Source: an uncultured Propionibacteriaceae bacterium
Lineage (GTDB): Bacteria > Actinomycetota > Actinomycetes > Propionibacteriales > Propionibacteriaceae
Direction of reading: 5' to 3'
Assembly (NCBI GenBank): GCA_938046585.1
Contig: CALIWR010000006.1
Location: forward strand, 124,001-188,000
DNA length: 64,000 nt
Positions 40,610-50,468 of this stretch are shown in pieces. The position numbers and the translations under genes are program-made. Under the pieces are notes generated by a model. It was given only the letters and a program-made list of their open reading frames with translations. It ran no database searches and had not been told where the DNA came from. Within the stretch, counting starts at the first letter, position 1. Each line of letters starts with the position of its first letter.

Positions 40610-41809
40610 TCAGTGCTCGACCAGGCTGACCTCGATTACCGACTCATCGGCTCGGATCGCGTCCAGCACCGACTGCTGCGGCTGCTGCTCCAGAGAGATC
40701 CGCGCCACCGCGGCCTGGCTGCCGTCGAAGACCGTGTTCGACATCTCTTGAACGTTGATTCCGGCCGCGCGTACCGCCTCCAGCGTCCGAGCCAACACCC
40801 CGGGCCGGTCGTAATGCCGCACCACTAGGGTGCAGACCGCCGGCGTGGTCTTCGCCAGGTTAACCACGTTAGGTACGGCGCCGGTGGCGCCGAACTCCAG
40901 CACGATCCGAACTGCCTCGGCAGCGATCGCCTCCTGGGCCTGGTCGGTGGAGGCACCCACATGGTGGGTGCCGTACACGCCGGGCAACTGCACGATCGGG
41001 TCGGTGAAGTCACCGGTCGAGGAGTCGGGTTCCTGGGCGAAGACGTCCAAGCCGGCTCGGATCCCCCGTTCGCTCACCGCGGCCGCCAAAGCTTCCTGGT
41101 CGATCACCGCACCGCGGGAGGTATTGATGAAGATCGCGCCCGGTCTCATGGCCTGGAAGAAGTCGGCCCCCAACAGGCCACGGGTGTCGGCATTCAGGGC
41201 CACGTGCACGCTCACCACATCGGCAGCCTGGGCCACCTCGAGCGGCGAACCGAGCGCGGTGATCCCCAACGCCTCAGCCTTCTCAGGGGTCAGGCTACGG
41301 CTCCAGGCCACCACCGGCATCCCGAAGGCCTTGGCCCGCGGCACCATCGCCGAGCCGATGCCGCCGACCCCGATCAGGCCCAGGGTGCGCCCGTACAGGC
41401 CCCGGGCCTTGGAATATTCAGCCTTGTTCCAGGTTCCCGCCCGCAGATCGGCCACATTGTCGGCGATCCGACGGTCCAAGGCGGCGATCATCGCGAAGGC
41501 CAGTTCAGCCACCGCGATCGAATTCTTCCCAGGGCAGTTGGCGACGTAAATGCCGAGTCGGGAGGCGGTAGCGACATCGATCGTGTTGTAGCCGGCGCCG
41601 GCCCGGACCACCAGCTTCAGCGGCCCAGCGGTCAGGACTGCCTCGGGAACCTTGGTGCTGCGGACCACCAGCACATCCGGTTTCTCGGAGGCGACCGCGT
41701 CCACCAGTGCCTGGTCCTTGAGTGAGGGTTGTGAGCTGACCTCGCAGCCGGCAGCGGTCAGGGCGTCGATGCCCGACTTCTCAAACTTGTCCGCAATGAG
41801 TACGCGCAT
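40610..41809 (-). CDS. serA: D-3-phosphoglycerate dehydrogenase with ACT domain
   Basis: 399 residues. Catalyses the first step of serine synthesis. NAD-binding motif LGLIGVGGIGSAMV, substrate loop VRAGAGYNTID, catalytic region NTSRGAVIDQEAL and GTHHVGAST with the active-site His. A C-terminal ACT domain (VVRHYDRPGVLARTLEAVRA) likely mediates serine feedback. The layout, without the large intervening domain, is that of the short type with ACT. The neighbouring genes are unrelated. Confidence 0.92.
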   Translation of the reverse strand: MRVLIADKFEKSGIDALTAAGCEVSSQPSLKDQALVDAVASEKPDVLVVRSTKVPEAVLTAGPLKLVVRAGAGYNTIDVATASRLGIYVANCPGKNSIAVAELAFAMIAALDRRIADNVADLRAGTWNKAEYSKARGLYGRTLGLIGVGGIGSAMVPRAKAFGMPVVAWSRSLTPEKAEALGITALGSPLEVAQAADVVSVHVALNADTRGLLGADFFQAMRPGAIFINTSRGAVIDQEALAAAVSERGIRAGLDVFAQEPDSSTGDFTDPIVQLPGVYGTHHVGASTDQAQEAIAAEAVRIVLEFGATGAVPNVVNLAKTTPAVCTLVVRHYDRPGVLARTLEAVRAAGINVQEMSNTVFDGSQAAVARISLEQQPQQSVLDAIRADESVIEVSLVEH

Positions 41810-41904
41810 GTCCTCACCCTAAACAGGAGCACCGGTCCACGTGGCTGGCGGGTGAATCTCACGGCCACGTCCTGGGCGACCGAAACACGGCGCCCGGTCG
41901 ACGA

Positions 41905-42963
41905 TCAGCTCGCGGCTGCCCAAAAGCCGGTCAGCCGCTGCGCCAGCGGCCCGGCCTGCTGCATCGGCAACGAATGGGTAGCGCCAGGCCAGACCTCGAC
42001 CGTACCGCGGGGCAGCCGCCCGGCACGGGCAGCGGCGTCACTGCCTGCTAGTGACTCTGCCCCGCCGAGACCCAGGTAGACCGGCATCGTCAAGGCGTCG
42101 ACCTCGGCCTGCGATAGCGGCGATGGGGTCGGCAGTCTGGCCGTGTAGTGCCGGCTCGCGGAGGCGATCATCTGGGCGATCGGGTCGGCGCTGTCGTAGT
42201 CGACGCCCCCGATCCGCCCCAGCGCCGACTCGCGCCAGGTCTCGGGCAACCAGGGGATCGAGCTGACCGTCGCCCACCAGAAGGTGCTGGCCGGCGGATA
42301 GCCGAAGGTGAAGACCGGTTCTAGCAGCACCAGGGAACGGACATGGTCCGGGTGGTGCCGGGCGTACGCGGCGGCGGTGGCGCCGCCGAAGGAATGCCCG
42401 ACCACGTGTACCCCGCCCGGAGCCAGCCGCTGGACTACCTCGTCGATCCAGGTGGCCTGGTCGGCCATGGTGGCGATCGGGACCGCCTGCACCGACAGGC
42501 CGGCATCGCCCAGGGCGTCGAGCGCGATCACCCGGTGACCGGCCAGAAAACCGGGAAGGTTCTCGGCCCACATCGGCACCCCAGATGAGTGGCCGGGCAG
42601 CAGCAGCACCGGCACCGTGGCGGCAGTATCCGGGGTCGACCATTCGTATGCCCGGATCGTCCCGTAGCCGGTGGCCACGTCGTGGATGATGCTGGCGGCA
42701 GGCAGTGCCCGCATCGCGCGTTGGTACTTCTCGACGTAGTCGCGTCGGCCCTCGGCCGAGGTGAAGAAACCTACCTCGGGGGCCGCGGTGAAGGTCCTGA
42801 CGATGCCGCCCGCCCCGATCAGGGCCAGCAGGACGACAGCCACGCCCACCGTCCGTCGAAGCCAGGTCCGCCTGCAGATCACGGCCAGGGTCGAGCGCAG
42901 TACCTGCCGCAGCGAGCGCCTCGTCCCACTCATGGGGGTACCGGCCGCGGTGATGTCAGGCAT
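41905..42963 (-). CDS. Membrane-anchored alpha/beta hydrolase
   Basis: 352 residues. A basic N-terminus and one hydrophobic segment (VGVAVVLLALIGAGGIV, about residues 39-55) anchor an alpha/beta hydrolase. The nucleophile elbow is VVGHSFGGATAAA, the oxyanion region LLLPGHSSG, and the terminal His in PGATHSLPM. The substrate is unknown. AGGAG precedes the ATG. It is divergent from a TetR gene with a 69-bp gap that holds a strong palindrome, so it is probably the regulator's target. Confidence 0.88.
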   Translation of the reverse strand: MPDITAAGTPMSGTRRSLRQVLRSTLAVICRRTWLRRTVGVAVVLLALIGAGGIVRTFTAAPEVGFFTSAEGRRDYVEKYQRAMRALPAASIIHDVATGYGTIRAYEWSTPDTAATVPVLLLPGHSSGVPMWAENLPGFLAGHRVIALDALGDAGLSVQAVPIATMADQATWIDEVVQRLAPGGVHVVGHSFGGATAAAYARHHPDHVRSLVLLEPVFTFGYPPASTFWWATVSSIPWLPETWRESALGRIGGVDYDSADPIAQMIASASRHYTARLPTPSPLSQAEVDALTMPVYLGLGGAESLAGSDAAARAGRLPRGTVEVWPGATHSLPMQQAGPLAQRLTGFWAAAS

Positions 42964-42995
42964 CGGGGACTCCTCATCCGTTTACAATACGTTCA

Positions 42996-43027
42996 TACTG
43001 TAACGATCACAGTACACCTGTACTGTG
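42996..43027. promoter_or_regulatory. TetR-type operator palindrome between hydrolase and tetR
   Basis: CACAGTAC, spacer ACCT, GTACTGTG (43008-43027) is a perfect 20-base palindrome ending five bases before the tetR ATG. A third half-site, TACTGT at 42996-43001, pairs with ACAGTA to give an overlapping palindrome. The position blocks tetR expression and covers the divergent hydrolase promoter, the classic autoregulated arrangement. Confidence 0.75.
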
Positions 43028-43032
43028 AACCC

Positions 43033-43596
43033 ATGCCACGAGCAGTCGACGTCGAACAGCGCCGCTGGCAGATCGTGCTGGCCCTGTGGGCCGTGATCTA
43101 CCGGCAGGGGATCGAGGCCGTCACCTACCAGGCAGTCGCCCAAGAAGCCCAGATCTCCGTGGGACGAGTGCAGCACTACTTCACCTCGAAGCGGGAGCTG
43201 GTGCTCGCCGGCTGCCAGGCGATCCTGGCCCTCGCAGCCCGTGATCACGATCCGACGGCCCAGCCCGACCCGTACCAGGCCCTGGTCGACATCCTGGTGC
43301 AGCCGATACCCCGTGACGAGGGTTTCCGGCGCGGGTCCGCAGTCTGGTACGCCTACCTGACCCGGGCAATGGTGGACCCGCAGATCGGCGCTATCGTGAC
43401 CGAGGCCAGCCAGGGAACCCTCGCCGAGGTCACCCGGCTGCTGCGCCGCACCGGCCTGGCCGCGCAACCAGCCCGAGCTCAGGCAGCCCGGCTGATCGCG
43501 CTGAGTAACGGCCTCGCCCAGCACACCCTGCTCGGAGTGGTCGACGCCGACGAGGCCGTCCGGCTGCTCAACGAGGAGGTCGAGCGGCTGCGCTGA
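43033..43596 (+). CDS. TetR family transcriptional regulator
   Basis: 187 residues. The N-terminal helix-turn-helix is VTYQAVAQEAQISVGRVQHY followed by FTSKRELVLAGC, as in TetR proteins; the C-terminal half is a helical ligand-binding domain with no identifiable ligand. The ATG at 43033 lacks a Shine-Dalgarno sequence and follows the operator closely, suggesting a leaderless or very short-leader transcript. It probably represses itself and the divergent membrane hydrolase. Confidence 0.92.
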   Translation: MPRAVDVEQRRWQIVLALWAVIYRQGIEAVTYQAVAQEAQISVGRVQHYFTSKRELVLAGCQAILALAARDHDPTAQPDPYQALVDILVQPIPRDEGFRRGSAVWYAYLTRAMVDPQIGAIVTEASQGTLAEVTRLLRRTGLAAQPARAQAARLIALSNGLAQHTLLGVVDADEAVRLLNEEVERLR

Positions 43597-43659
43597 GCCG
43601 AGGACCGGATCCGTGGACCAGGCACGGCCCGCAACACCGGCACCAGTGGTCGGCCCGGA

Positions 43660-46239
43660 TCAGATACGGCTGCGTTCCTGGACCCGCTGGTTGCGTTCGG
43701 CCTCGTCAAGACGTTCGCTCAGCAGCCGCCGGACCTGCTCACTCGGCTGGCCCTCGGCGAGGAAACGCCGGAACCGGGCGATCACCTCCGGGGTGGCCAA
43801 GGGCTCGGGGAACAACCACCGCAGGGCGGTGTTGATGGCCGCGTAGCCGCGCTGGTCCCAGCCGGCCTCGCGCCGCGACACCGCGGCCAGCAGGTCGGCG
43901 TAGGCGTCAACGTACGGCCGCAACACCTCATCCTGGCCGTAACGCACGAAACCGCTGGCGATGCTGCGGTGGGTCTCGTTGGGGACGCTGGCGTCGACGG
44001 TGGCCAGCTGCCATGCGGCGGCTTTTGCCTCGGCCGTCGGGATCGCAGCCCGGGCCCCGGCGGCATGCTCGGCGCCGGAATTGGTGTTGTCGCGTTCCAG
44101 CTCGGCGGCAATCTGCGTCTCCCCGAACCGCCCGGCCCGGGCCAGCGTGGCGACGATCAGCCACCGCAGCTCTGTGTCGACGGCCAGCCCCTCGGGAACC
44201 TCCTCGTCGGAAAGCCAACCACTGATCAGGTCGAGGGCCTCGTCGCTGCGGGCGACGCCGATCAGGGCCTTGGCAATGATCAGCTGGGCGTCGGAACCGG
44301 GCTGCGCATCACGCAATAGGGCCGCCAGCCCGGCGACCAGCCGGGTGTTGGCGTCCCCGCGCAATTCAGGGGCCATGAACCGTACCGAACACTGGGTGGC
44401 CTGGCCGAGCACGGTAGTGACGGCCGCCATGTCCTGTTCCGAACCGATCCCGGCCAGCGCCAGGTCGACCAGTTCCTGCGGGGCGATTTCGGCGTCACGG
44501 ACCGAATCCCAGAACAGGGACCAGGTGATGGCCCGCGCCAACGGATCGGTGAGGTCGTTGATGTGAGCGACCACGGCAGCCCGGGACGCATCGTCGAGGC
44601 GGACCTTCGCGAAGGTCAGGTCACCGTCGTTGAGTAGCACCACGTCACCGCGGGTACGGCCGACCAGCTGCGGCACCTCGGTGCGTTCCCCTCGGACATC
44701 GATCTCGACGGAGTCGACCCGGGTCAGGCCTTCCTCGCTCAGCGCGTAGCTGCCGATACCGAGCCGGTGAGTGCGCAGCGTCGGATGGTCTGCCGGGGCA
44801 GACTGGACGACCGCGAACTGGGTGAATGTCCCCTTCTCGTCGACCAGGAATTCGGCTCGCAGCGTGTTGACGCCGCTAGTCTCCAACCATTCGGAGCTAA
44901 ACCAGGACAGGTCCCGACCCGAGGCGGCCTCGAGTTCGGTCAGCAGATCGGTGAGTGTCGTATTACCGAAGGCGTGCTTGGCGAAGTACCGACCCACCCC
45001 GGTCAGAAAGGCCTCGATGCCGACGAAAGAGACCAGCAGCTTCAGCACCGAGGCGCCCTTGGCGTAGGTGATGCCGTCGAAGTTCTGCTCCACCTTCTCC
45101 AGGTCGCTCATGTCTGCGGCGATCGGATGGGTCGTGGACAATTGGTCTTGCAGGTACGCCCAGGCCTTACGCTCGTTGGCAAACGAGACCCAGGGATACG
45201 TATCGCTGCCGTCTCTGCGAGCGATCTCGTGGGCGGCAAAATGCGACGCCCACTCGGCGAACGATTCGTTGAGCCACAGGTCATCCCACCAGCGCATGGT
45301 GACTAGATCACCGAACCACATATGGGCCAGCTCGTGCAGGATCGTGTTGTCGCGAGCCTCCCGTTCGCGGGCCGTGACTCGGGAACGGAACAGGTACTGG
45401 TCGCGGAAGGTGACGCAGCCGGCATTCTCCATTGCTCCGAAGTTGAACTCGGGCACGAAGATCTGGTCGTACGAGTCGAAGGCGTACGGCACCCCGAAAG
45501 CGGCCTCGAAGACCTCGAAACCACGCTGCGCGGTGGCCAAGATCGCATCCGCGTCCAGGAATTCACGGACCGCGGCCCGGCATACCACCGCCGCCGGCAG
45601 CACCCCCTTGACGCTGCGAATCTCGCCTTGGACCACGTGGTACTCCCCCGCTACTAAAGCGGTGATATAAGTCGCGATCCGGGGAGTCGGCGCGAACGTG
45701 AACCGCGATACCCCCTCAGCGACCGGTACGCCGGGGACGCTCGGCGCATTAGAGAAAACGCTCCACCCAGTCGGCGCCAGTACCGTCAGCTGAAAGGTAG
45801 CCTTCTGGTCGGGCTGCTCGAAGGTGGCGTACATCCGTCGGGCGTCGGCAGTCTCGAACTGGCTATACAGATATACCTTGGCGTCGGTGTCGACGAATCG
45901 ATGCAGACCCTCGCCGGTGTGTGAGTATCGGCCCACGGACTCGACGATGACGGTGTGCTGGCCCTCGTCTAGGTCCGTCAGCGGCAGGCGGTAGCCATCG
46001 AAACCATCGATGGGCAACGGCCGACCGTCGATGCTGGCCGAGCGGATCTCGTCGGCGATGACATCGAGGTGAGTCGAACCGGCCTGAGCCGAGAAGTCAA
46101 GCTCGGTACGGGTGATGAAGGTGGCGGTCGGATCAGCAAGCCCGGCCCCTGTGACGTCGACCGTCACCCGGTAGGCCTGGGCCGTCACCACCTCGGAGCG
46201 GGCGGCTGCTTCCTGACGCGTGATGGTGGCGGTGGCCAT
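43660..46239 (-). CDS. pepN: Aminopeptidase N (M1 family)
   Basis: 859 residues. Zinc metallopeptidase removing N-terminal residues from peptides. The exopeptidase motif GAMENAGCVTF and the zinc site HELAHMWFGDLV followed by WLNESFAEW (HEXXH-18-E) are intact; the C-terminal half is the helical ERAP1-like domain of the actinobacterial type. The start at 46239 (MATATITRQEAAARSE) has AAGG upstream; the frame extends further but into the divergent promoter. No signal peptide. Confidence 0.96.
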   Translation of the reverse strand: MATATITRQEAAARSEVVTAQAYRVTVDVTGAGLADPTATFITRTELDFSAQAGSTHLDVIADEIRSASIDGRPLPIDGFDGYRLPLTDLDEGQHTVIVESVGRYSHTGEGLHRFVDTDAKVYLYSQFETADARRMYATFEQPDQKATFQLTVLAPTGWSVFSNAPSVPGVPVAEGVSRFTFAPTPRIATYITALVAGEYHVVQGEIRSVKGVLPAAVVCRAAVREFLDADAILATAQRGFEVFEAAFGVPYAFDSYDQIFVPEFNFGAMENAGCVTFRDQYLFRSRVTAREREARDNTILHELAHMWFGDLVTMRWWDDLWLNESFAEWASHFAAHEIARRDGSDTYPWVSFANERKAWAYLQDQLSTTHPIAADMSDLEKVEQNFDGITYAKGASVLKLLVSFVGIEAFLTGVGRYFAKHAFGNTTLTDLLTELEAASGRDLSWFSSEWLETSGVNTLRAEFLVDEKGTFTQFAVVQSAPADHPTLRTHRLGIGSYALSEEGLTRVDSVEIDVRGERTEVPQLVGRTRGDVVLLNDGDLTFAKVRLDDASRAAVVAHINDLTDPLARAITWSLFWDSVRDAEIAPQELVDLALAGIGSEQDMAAVTTVLGQATQCSVRFMAPELRGDANTRLVAGLAALLRDAQPGSDAQLIIAKALIGVARSDEALDLISGWLSDEEVPEGLAVDTELRWLIVATLARAGRFGETQIAAELERDNTNSGAEHAAGARAAIPTAEAKAAAWQLATVDASVPNETHRSIASGFVRYGQDEVLRPYVDAYADLLAAVSRREAGWDQRGYAAINTALRWLFPEPLATPEVIARFRRFLAEGQPSEQVRRLLSERLDEAERNQRVQERSRI

Positions 46240-46403
46240 GAACACCTTTTTCTCTATACGACGAAACTTGTGAATGCCCACTCTAACGCGCGACGATGCA
46301 GCCGCCACAGACACTTGGCGCCAGTTGACGAACCGCGGGTGACATCGCAGCTTCCCTTATTCGGTTGCGGAGCAGGCTCGACCGGCCAGTAGGGTAATCG
46401 GCC

Positions 46404-47570
46404 ATGGATTTCCACCTGGCCGAGATCGTCCCCGACGACTCCTGCGAACGCCCCAGCGAGATCTGGAACGAGGTAATCCGGCTGGGAACCGAGCGGGACC
46501 TCGAAAGCTTCGGCTACACCGACCTGGTTGAGACCGATCCTGAGCTTCACGCCACCCGGTACGCCGACCAGCGCTACATCATCCGGGTGATCCTGTTGGC
46601 GCTGCCAGGCTCCGACCCGGGCGGCCCGCGCGGCCAGTACGGGTATCGGGGCGTGCCAGCCCGGGGTCCTGGCGGGATCGAGGCCGGCTCGTTGCTGGGC
46701 ATAGCGACGCTGGAGGTGGGCCGCGAAGACAACACCCACCTCGGGGAGATCGCCGATCTCCTGGTCACCAAGGGCAGCCGCCGACGCGGGATCGGGACCG
46801 CGCTGCTGGGCGCCAGCGAGAACCTCGTGCGCCGGCTAGGAGGCACCACACTGGCGCTGTGGGCGATGAGCACCGCCGTCACTGACCAGGACCACGACAT
46901 CGTCATCGACCCATCCGGCCAGGTCCGGCTACGTACCGACGACCCGGCGGTCCGGTTCGCGCTGAGCCATGGGTACAGCTTCGCCCAGGCCGAGCGGCAC
47001 AACGTACAGCCGCTCCCGGTCCCAGCCGAGGTACTGATCCCAGCGCTGGATGCTTCCCGGGCGACCGCAGCCGGCTACCAGATCGTCTCCTGGTGCGGCG
47101 CCACCCCTGCCCAGGATCTGGACTCTATGGCTCGACTGTATGAGGCGATGTCGACCGATGTACCGGCAGGCGAGGTCGACTATCGGCGCGAAATCTACGA
47201 CGCTGACCGGGTCCGGGTCGCCGAAGAGCAGATGCTGCGTTCGGGAGAACTGTTCACCACCGCCGCCCGCCATGTCACCTCCGGGACACTGGTCGCCTTC
47301 ACCCAACTGCAGGCCCCCCACAACCGGCCCGAGACCGTGGAACAGATGTACACCGGGGTGCTCGACGGGCACCGCGGCCATGGGCTGGGGCTGTTACTCA
47401 AGGCCACCAACTGCGACTTGATCTGCCGAGAACGGCCCACATCGCGACGGATCCACACCTTCAACGCCGACGAGAACGACCACATGCTGGCGATCAACAC
47501 CCTCCTCGGCTACCGGGCAGAGGGGATCTGCGTAGCCTGGCAGAAGAAGCTCGCCGACTCAGTCGGCTAG
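46404..47570 (+). CDS. Double GNAT-domain acetyltransferase
   Basis: 388 residues with two GNAT folds, similar in plan to mycothiol synthase-like proteins. The acetyl-CoA pyrophosphate loops are SRRRGIGTALLG in the first domain (about residue 130) and HRGHGLGLLLK in the second (about residue 325). The C-terminal block NADENDHMLAINTLLGYRAEG is typical of the actinobacterial two-domain group, acceptor unknown. The last 12 bases overlap the convergent map gene. It is divergent from pepN. Confidence 0.9.
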   Translation: MDFHLAEIVPDDSCERPSEIWNEVIRLGTERDLESFGYTDLVETDPELHATRYADQRYIIRVILLALPGSDPGGPRGQYGYRGVPARGPGGIEAGSLLGIATLEVGREDNTHLGEIADLLVTKGSRRRGIGTALLGASENLVRRLGGTTLALWAMSTAVTDQDHDIVIDPSGQVRLRTDDPAVRFALSHGYSFAQAERHNVQPLPVPAEVLIPALDASRATAAGYQIVSWCGATPAQDLDSMARLYEAMSTDVPAGEVDYRREIYDADRVRVAEEQMLRSGELFTTAARHVTSGTLVAFTQLQAPHNRPETVEQMYTGVLDGHRGHGLGLLLKATNCDLICRERPTSRRIHTFNADENDHMLAINTLLGYRAEGICVAWQKKLADSVG

Positions 47571-48413
47571 CGGCGCGTACGGGGCGCCAAGCGCACCGAG
47601 TTCAGCCTCGCCACCATCTTCGGCGGTGGTGACCCAGATCCCGTGCTCGGTCAGCACCACCGTGTGCTCCCAGTGGCAGGCCAGGCCCCGATCGATCGTG
47701 ACCACGGTCCAGCCGTCGTCCAACACCTCGGTCTGGGGCCGGCCCAGGGTGAGGATCGGTTCGACTGCGACCGCCATCCCCGCCAGCAGCCGCGGCCCAC
47801 GACCGGATCGGCCAAGGTTCGGCACGTCGGGGTCCATGTGCATCCGCGAGCCGATCCCGTGCCCGGTGTATTCCGCCACAATCCCGTAGTCGAGCCCGCG
47901 GTCGCGGACCGACCGTTCGACCGCGGCCGAGATATCGCCGACCCGGCAGCCGGGACGGGCCGCGGCCAGCCCAGCCCAGAGCGCGGTACGGGTGGCGGCA
48001 GACAAGGCGCTCGCTTCCGGGCTCGTCGTACCGACCTCGACGGTCACCGCCGAGTCGCCGTGGAAACCGTCCACGATCGCCCCGAAGTCGATCGAGACCA
48101 GGTCCCCGTCAGCCAGCCGCTGCCCGCTGGGGATGCCATGCACCACCTGCTCATTGACGCTGATGCAGATCGTCGCGGGGTACGGCGGCACCCCGTACCC
48201 AATGTCGTAGCCGAGAAAAGAAGAGGTGGCGCCGGCGCTGGCCAGCACCTGTCGGGCGACCTGGTCGATCTCGGCGGTGGTGGTGCCGGGGGTGGCGGCG
48301 GCGGCCATCTCCCGCAGCGCCCGGCACACCACCAACCCGGCCCGGCGCATGGCGCGCAGCTGGTCGGGGGTCTTGACCTCGATCCGAGGGGTCGGACGAC
48401 GGTGGCGGATCAC
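47559..48413 (-). CDS. map: Methionine aminopeptidase, type I
   Basis: 284 residues. Removes initiator Met. Metal ligands appear in VSIDFGAIVDGFHGDSA (two Asp), TGHGIGSRMHMDP (His), VEPILT (Glu) and WEHTVVLTE (Glu). An N-terminal extension of about ten residues precedes the core. GTG start overlaps the adk stop by four bases. In related genomes infA comes next; here the downstream neighbour is the convergent GNAT gene. Confidence 0.96.
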   Translation of the reverse strand: MIRHRRPTPRIEVKTPDQLRAMRRAGLVVCRALREMAAAATPGTTTAEIDQVARQVLASAGATSSFLGYDIGYGVPPYPATICISVNEQVVHGIPSGQRLADGDLVSIDFGAIVDGFHGDSAVTVEVGTTSPEASALSAATRTALWAGLAAARPGCRVGDISAAVERSVRDRGLDYGIVAEYTGHGIGSRMHMDPDVPNLGRSGRGPRLLAGMAVAVEPILTLGRPQTEVLDDGWTVVTIDRGLACHWEHTVVLTEHGIWVTTAEDGGEAELGALGAPYAPLAD

Positions 48414-48985
48414 CGGACGCTCGCAGCGAGCCGGTTCAGGCTCGTACGGATCCGGGCGGCGACCTCGTCGACGCCACCATCACCATCAATGCCGATCAGC
48501 AGGCCGACGCCGCGGTAGTGCTGCAGCAGCGGCTCGGTGGCGGCCGTGTAGACCTCCATCCGGTGCCGGATCACGTCCTCGGTGTCGTCCTCGCGGCCCT
48601 CAATCTGGGCCCTTCTCAGCATCCGCGCCACCAGCTGGTCGGTGTCGACCTCCAAGGACAACACTCCGTCCAGCCGCTGCTCGCCCAGGATCTGCTCCAG
48701 GGCGGCCACCTGATGCAGGGTACGAGGGAAACCGTCCAGCAGCCAGCCGCGGATGGCGTCCGGCTCGGCCAGCCGTTGCGCCACGATCTGCTCGGTAATC
48801 GAGTCCGGTACGTAGTCGCCGCCGGCGACGATCCGTTCGACCTCCCGTCCGAGCGGGGTGCCGGCCTTCACCTGGGCCCGGAAGATCTCTCCGGTGGAGA
48901 TCGCCGGGATCTGCAGGTGCTCGGCGACGACCATCGCCTGGGTCCCCTTGCCGGCCCCCGGAGGCCCCATGATCAACAGACGCAT
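48410..48985 (-). CDS. adk: Adenylate kinase
   Basis: 191 residues, the short type without the zinc-containing lid insert. P-loop GPPGAGKGTQ, then ISTGEIFRAQVKAGTPLG, GFPRTLHQVAALEQIL and RAQIEGREDDTEDVIRHRM (lid). Makes ADP from ATP and AMP. It lies between secY (67 bp upstream) and map (four-base overlap), the normal spc-end order. Confidence 0.97.
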   Translation of the reverse strand: MRLLIMGPPGAGKGTQAMVVAEHLQIPAISTGEIFRAQVKAGTPLGREVERIVAGGDYVPDSITEQIVAQRLAEPDAIRGWLLDGFPRTLHQVAALEQILGEQRLDGVLSLEVDTDQLVARMLRRAQIEGREDDTEDVIRHRMEVYTAATEPLLQHYRGVGLLIGIDGDGGVDEVAARIRTSLNRLAASVR

Positions 48986-49052
48986 CGGTCAGTCCTCGTC
49001 TCGACGGTGTCGCCTCACCCTAGCCGCCGGATCCGGCCGGACGGGCGCTGGG

Positions 49053-50366
49053 TCAGCGCAGGAATCCCTCGTAGTGGCGCTGCTGAAGCTGGCTCTCGAT
49101 CTGCTTCACCGTATCCAAGCCGACGCCGACGATGATCAGCAGCGAGGTGCCGCCGAACGGAAATTGCTGGTTGGCGTTGAGCAGCACGATCGCCAGGGTC
49201 GGGATCATCGCAATCATCGCCAGGTACAGCGAGCCGGGGGCGGTAAGCCGGTTCAGCACATATCGCAGGTAATTCTCGGTCTGTTTGCCGGCCCGTTTGC
49301 CCTGGATGAAGCCGCCATACTTCTTCATGTTGTCGGCGACCTCCTCGGGGTTGAAGGTGATCGCGACGTAGAAGTAGGAGAAGAAGATGATCATCACGAA
49401 GAAGATCGTGTTGTAGACCCAGTGCCGGCCACTGATGAAATGTGCGGCGATCCATTCCGCGCCCCGGGCCTTCGGGAAGAACTGCGCGTACAGCACCGGC
49501 AGGTACAGCATGCTGGAAGCAAAGATCACCGGGATCACGCCGGACTGGTTCACCTTCAGTGGGATGTACGTGGTGGTCCCACCGAACATCCGCCGGCCGA
49601 CCATCCGCTTCGCGTACTGGACCGGGATCCGGCGCTGCGCCTGCTCCATGAAGATCACCCCGGCCATCACCAGCAACCCGACCGCGATCACCAGCAGGAA
49701 CAGGAACCAGCCCCGGGTGCCGTCGGTCTCGTGGGCCACCTTGATCCCCCACAACGAGGCTGGGAACTGGGCTGCGATCTGGGTGAAAATCATCACCGAC
49801 ATACCATTACCGATGCCACGGTCGGTGATCAGCTCACCCATCCACATGATCACGCCAGTGCCGGCGGTCATCGTAAGAATCATCACCGCCTGCGGGAAAT
49901 AGCTCTTCTCGTACACGATCCCGGAACACCCCTGAAAGAGTTGGTCATTGACCGCCAGGGTGGTGAAGGCGGTGGCCTGGATCACGGCCAGGAAAAGAGT
50001 CAAGTAACGGGTGTACTGGGTGATCGTCTGGGTACCAGAAGCACCTTCTTTCTTGAGGGCCTCCAACCGAGGGACGACGACGGTCATCAGCTGCAAGATG
50101 ATGCTGGCGGTAATATACGGCATGATACCGAGCGCGAAGATCGCCAACTGCAGCAATGCGCCACCGGAGAACAGGTTAATCATCGAGTACAGGCCAGCCT
50201 GCTCCCCCGCGATGGCCTGGGTCCGGCAGACATTGAGCTGCTGGATGTTGACGTTCGGCACCGGGATCGTCGAACCGATCCGGAACAGCACCATGATGAA
50301 GAGCGTGAACAAGATCTTCTTGCGCAAGTCCGGGGTCCGGAACGCGTTGGTGAAGGCGGACAGCAT
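49053..50366 (-). CDS. secY: Protein translocase subunit SecY
   Basis: 437 residues with about ten hydrophobic segments. Central channel of the Sec system. MLSAFTNAFRTPDLRKKILF start, the plug-region segment FSGGALLQLAIFALGIMPYI, and the cytoplasmic loop PEEVADNMKKYGGFIQGKRAG are diagnostic. The ATG at 50366 was chosen over an upstream one in the gap. Normally rplO is immediately upstream; here a 1.5-kb pseudogene intervenes, so secY probably needs its own promoter in 50367-50468 or read-through. Confidence 0.97.
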   Translation of the reverse strand: MLSAFTNAFRTPDLRKKILFTLFIMVLFRIGSTIPVPNVNIQQLNVCRTQAIAGEQAGLYSMINLFSGGALLQLAIFALGIMPYITASIILQLMTVVVPRLEALKKEGASGTQTITQYTRYLTLFLAVIQATAFTTLAVNDQLFQGCSGIVYEKSYFPQAVMILTMTAGTGVIMWMGELITDRGIGNGMSVMIFTQIAAQFPASLWGIKVAHETDGTRGWFLFLLVIAVGLLVMAGVIFMEQAQRRIPVQYAKRMVGRRMFGGTTTYIPLKVNQSGVIPVIFASSMLYLPVLYAQFFPKARGAEWIAAHFISGRHWVYNTIFFVMIIFFSYFYVAITFNPEEVADNMKKYGGFIQGKRAGKQTENYLRYVLNRLTAPGSLYLAMIAMIPTLAIVLLNANQQFPFGGTSLLIIVGVGLDTVKQIESQLQQRHYEGFLR

Positions 50367-50468
50367 CCGAAGCCCTCTCCCCACTCGTGTTGGCGACGCC
50401 CACAGGCGCCGGTGGATCTGACACCCGCGAGGATGCCACGGCAACCGTGGAATCCTAACAAAGCCTGC

